DNA of 64,000 bases from Cryptomeria japonica (taxonomy: Eukaryota; Streptophyta; Pinopsida; Cupressales; Cupressaceae), in contig NC_081409.1 in NCBI RefSeq assembly GCF_030272615.1, positions 239,347,832-239,411,831 on the forward strand, read 5' to 3'. Shown here piece after piece: positions 62,501 to 64,000 of the stretch. The notes beneath the pieces were generated by a model. The model saw only the letters and a list, made by a program, of their open reading frames with translations. It searched no databases and was not told where the DNA came from. The number at the start of each line of letters is the position of its first letter. Within the stretch, counting starts at the first letter, position 1. Made by a program: the position numbers and the translations under genes.

Positions 62501-64000
62501 ATCTTGTCGGCCTTCGATGGTTGGGGTTTTGAAATTTCACCTCATCTTTTTTATAAAATAAAATCACTTGGAAAAGAGAAAGACCAAAGTCCAAAGATTG
62601 ATAAACTAGACCAAGGTTTTGGAGATTGAGGTTTCAACTTACTTGTTACTTGGCAAGGATGCAAATGGTAAGAAAAAATATAGAAGTCCAAAGTTCGATG
62701 AACTTGGGAACTTTGAAGTTCAAAAGAGGTCTGATTGGGGATCAAGTGTCGGGGTTTCAACTTACTTCTTTCATAATTTTATTGGAGTTTGTAAGGTGAA
62801 ATTCCAATGTCCAATGTCAGATGAACTTAAAGTGAAAAATGCCTTTAAGACACACTTTGGGGATTGATTGCCAGGGTTGCGACTTATCCATTTTTCTAGT
62901 TTGCTCAATGTTGAAAGGGCATAAGTTTGATGCCCAAAGCTCAACACTTAGGAAGAAAGTATCAAATTACATGTTTGGGGTTAGGGGTTGGTGATAAGTC
63001 TACCCTGGTACCAAAAGAGAATCTTAAGCTTTAGGGTGAAAGCCCAGTGTTTTATGCCGAAAAACCTTAGAGAAAGTAGATTCTATAAAGCGACTATCGG
63101 TGATTAGGGTTCAACAATAAGCTTTACCTATTTCACAAACCTAACAAAAACCAAAAGGCAAAGGCCCAATCAATAAAGCATAAAACACTTAGAAATATTT
63201 ATAAATAGTTCTACAATATTCAAGGATATAATCTAACTCCTAATAAAGACAAGTTCATTTTAAGCCCAAAATAGAAGTTCCTACATTCATTTTACCATTT
63301 AAATAATATTAAATCGTACCAATGTCAAGTCACATAAATATGATATCAATTTCACTACCATTCATATTACATTACAATTACAATTCATCTCACTATGAGA
63401 GATCCAAGGTCCATTATTCCAATTATAATTTTGTACTCAAATGTCTATAATCAATATTACATTTCCGTTAATTAAATAAAATACATAATAAAATATGTGA
63501 GAGAAGAGTCCACTATCCTCTAGACTCTAATGGTGGTATAAATTCCACCCAACCTTATCAAATAAAAATATCCACTCCCTCATTCTAGGAGATAGTGACA
63601 AGGTCCAAACACTCACACATGCAAGACACATAGGGAGGAGAGCATAAAAACATCCAAGTATGAAGCATACAAGGCATCCATTCTCAATGAATATACATCA
63701 TCCAATCACAAACAATGCATGGTATCAAGTCAAAAAGTTCTCACAACATCTAAAAACACAAAGAATAAATGGCATCCAAGTATGCATCAATAAATTCAAC
63801 ACCAATAGGAAAGGAAAAAACCATCTTTCAAGTGCTACTCAACTACATTAGGACTAGATGCTATAGAGCTAGTTAGGGAGTGTTATCACAAAGCTCAAAT
63901 GGATGTCTACACGTGGAACCTAGTACCCTCTTATAATAAAAAGGGTACTCGATCATACACATCTCATTCTCCACGAGCTGGCATTTCTTTCCAATTCATC
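62501..64000. other. Spacer with diverged tandem repeats; no gene
   Basis: Between 62560 and 63120, units of about 125 bp recur loosely: GGTTTCAACTTACTT at about 62630 and 62753, and GATGAACTT at about 62697 and 62821. Beyond 63150 the sequence is AT-rich with no supported feature. Confidence 0.4.

Overview
The window is nuclear DNA of a land plant with a large, repeat-choked genome. A gymnosperm, probably a conifer, is my best guess (inference only). It rests on plastid-derived DNA at the left edge, long LTR elements at every stage of decay, LTRs stacked inside LTRs, and only one convincing host gene in 64 kb. No bacterial, phage or CRISPR features are present.

Left edge (1-1636): a plastid DNA insertion. 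It carries an internal psaA fragment fused to the 5' part of the atpF group II intron, atpF exon 1, the atpF-atpH spacer and a complete atpH. It abuts a minus-strand Ty3/gypsy element of Tat type (1637-8689) that keeps its 5' LTR, PBS, protease, G-patch linker, RNase H and integrase but has lost the reverse transcriptase and its 3' end. From 8.7 to 13.5 kb lie a Gag remnant split by a 2.2 kb insertion with a 17-bp target duplication (itself holding a solo LTR) and a decayed gypsy Gag. A two-exon gene for a probably plastid-targeted protein of unknown function lies at 13987-15485. It is followed by a MITE with perfect 20-bp terminal inverted repeats, a 119-bp foldback and a chromovirus integrase relic.

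Centre (20343-54058): one nested retrotransposon stack, resolved to the base by target-site duplications. The outermost element is a minus-strand Ty1/copia. A solo LTR (TSD CATCC) sits in its 3' LTR, and a plus-strand Tat-type gypsy (27636-52067, TSD GCTTC) sits in its gag. That gypsy carries one copia in its gag zinc knuckle (33215-40969, TSD CACAA) and a second in its RNase H (44725-49638, TSD CTACT). Conceptually removing each insert restores the interrupted reading frame. The gypsy polyprotein frame is otherwise preserved almost throughout and broken mainly by nonsense codons, the pattern expected from cytosine deamination in methylated DNA.

Right part (54059-64000): a long decayed coding region that I do not recognise (about 54950-58480), a solo LTR (TSD CTAGT), a tandem duplication of about 500 bp, a copia-type LTR relic and diverged short repeats.

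Nothing here forms a working multi-gene pathway. The coding content is transposon polyproteins, organelle DNA and one host gene. I see no credible new defence, metabolic or regulatory system.
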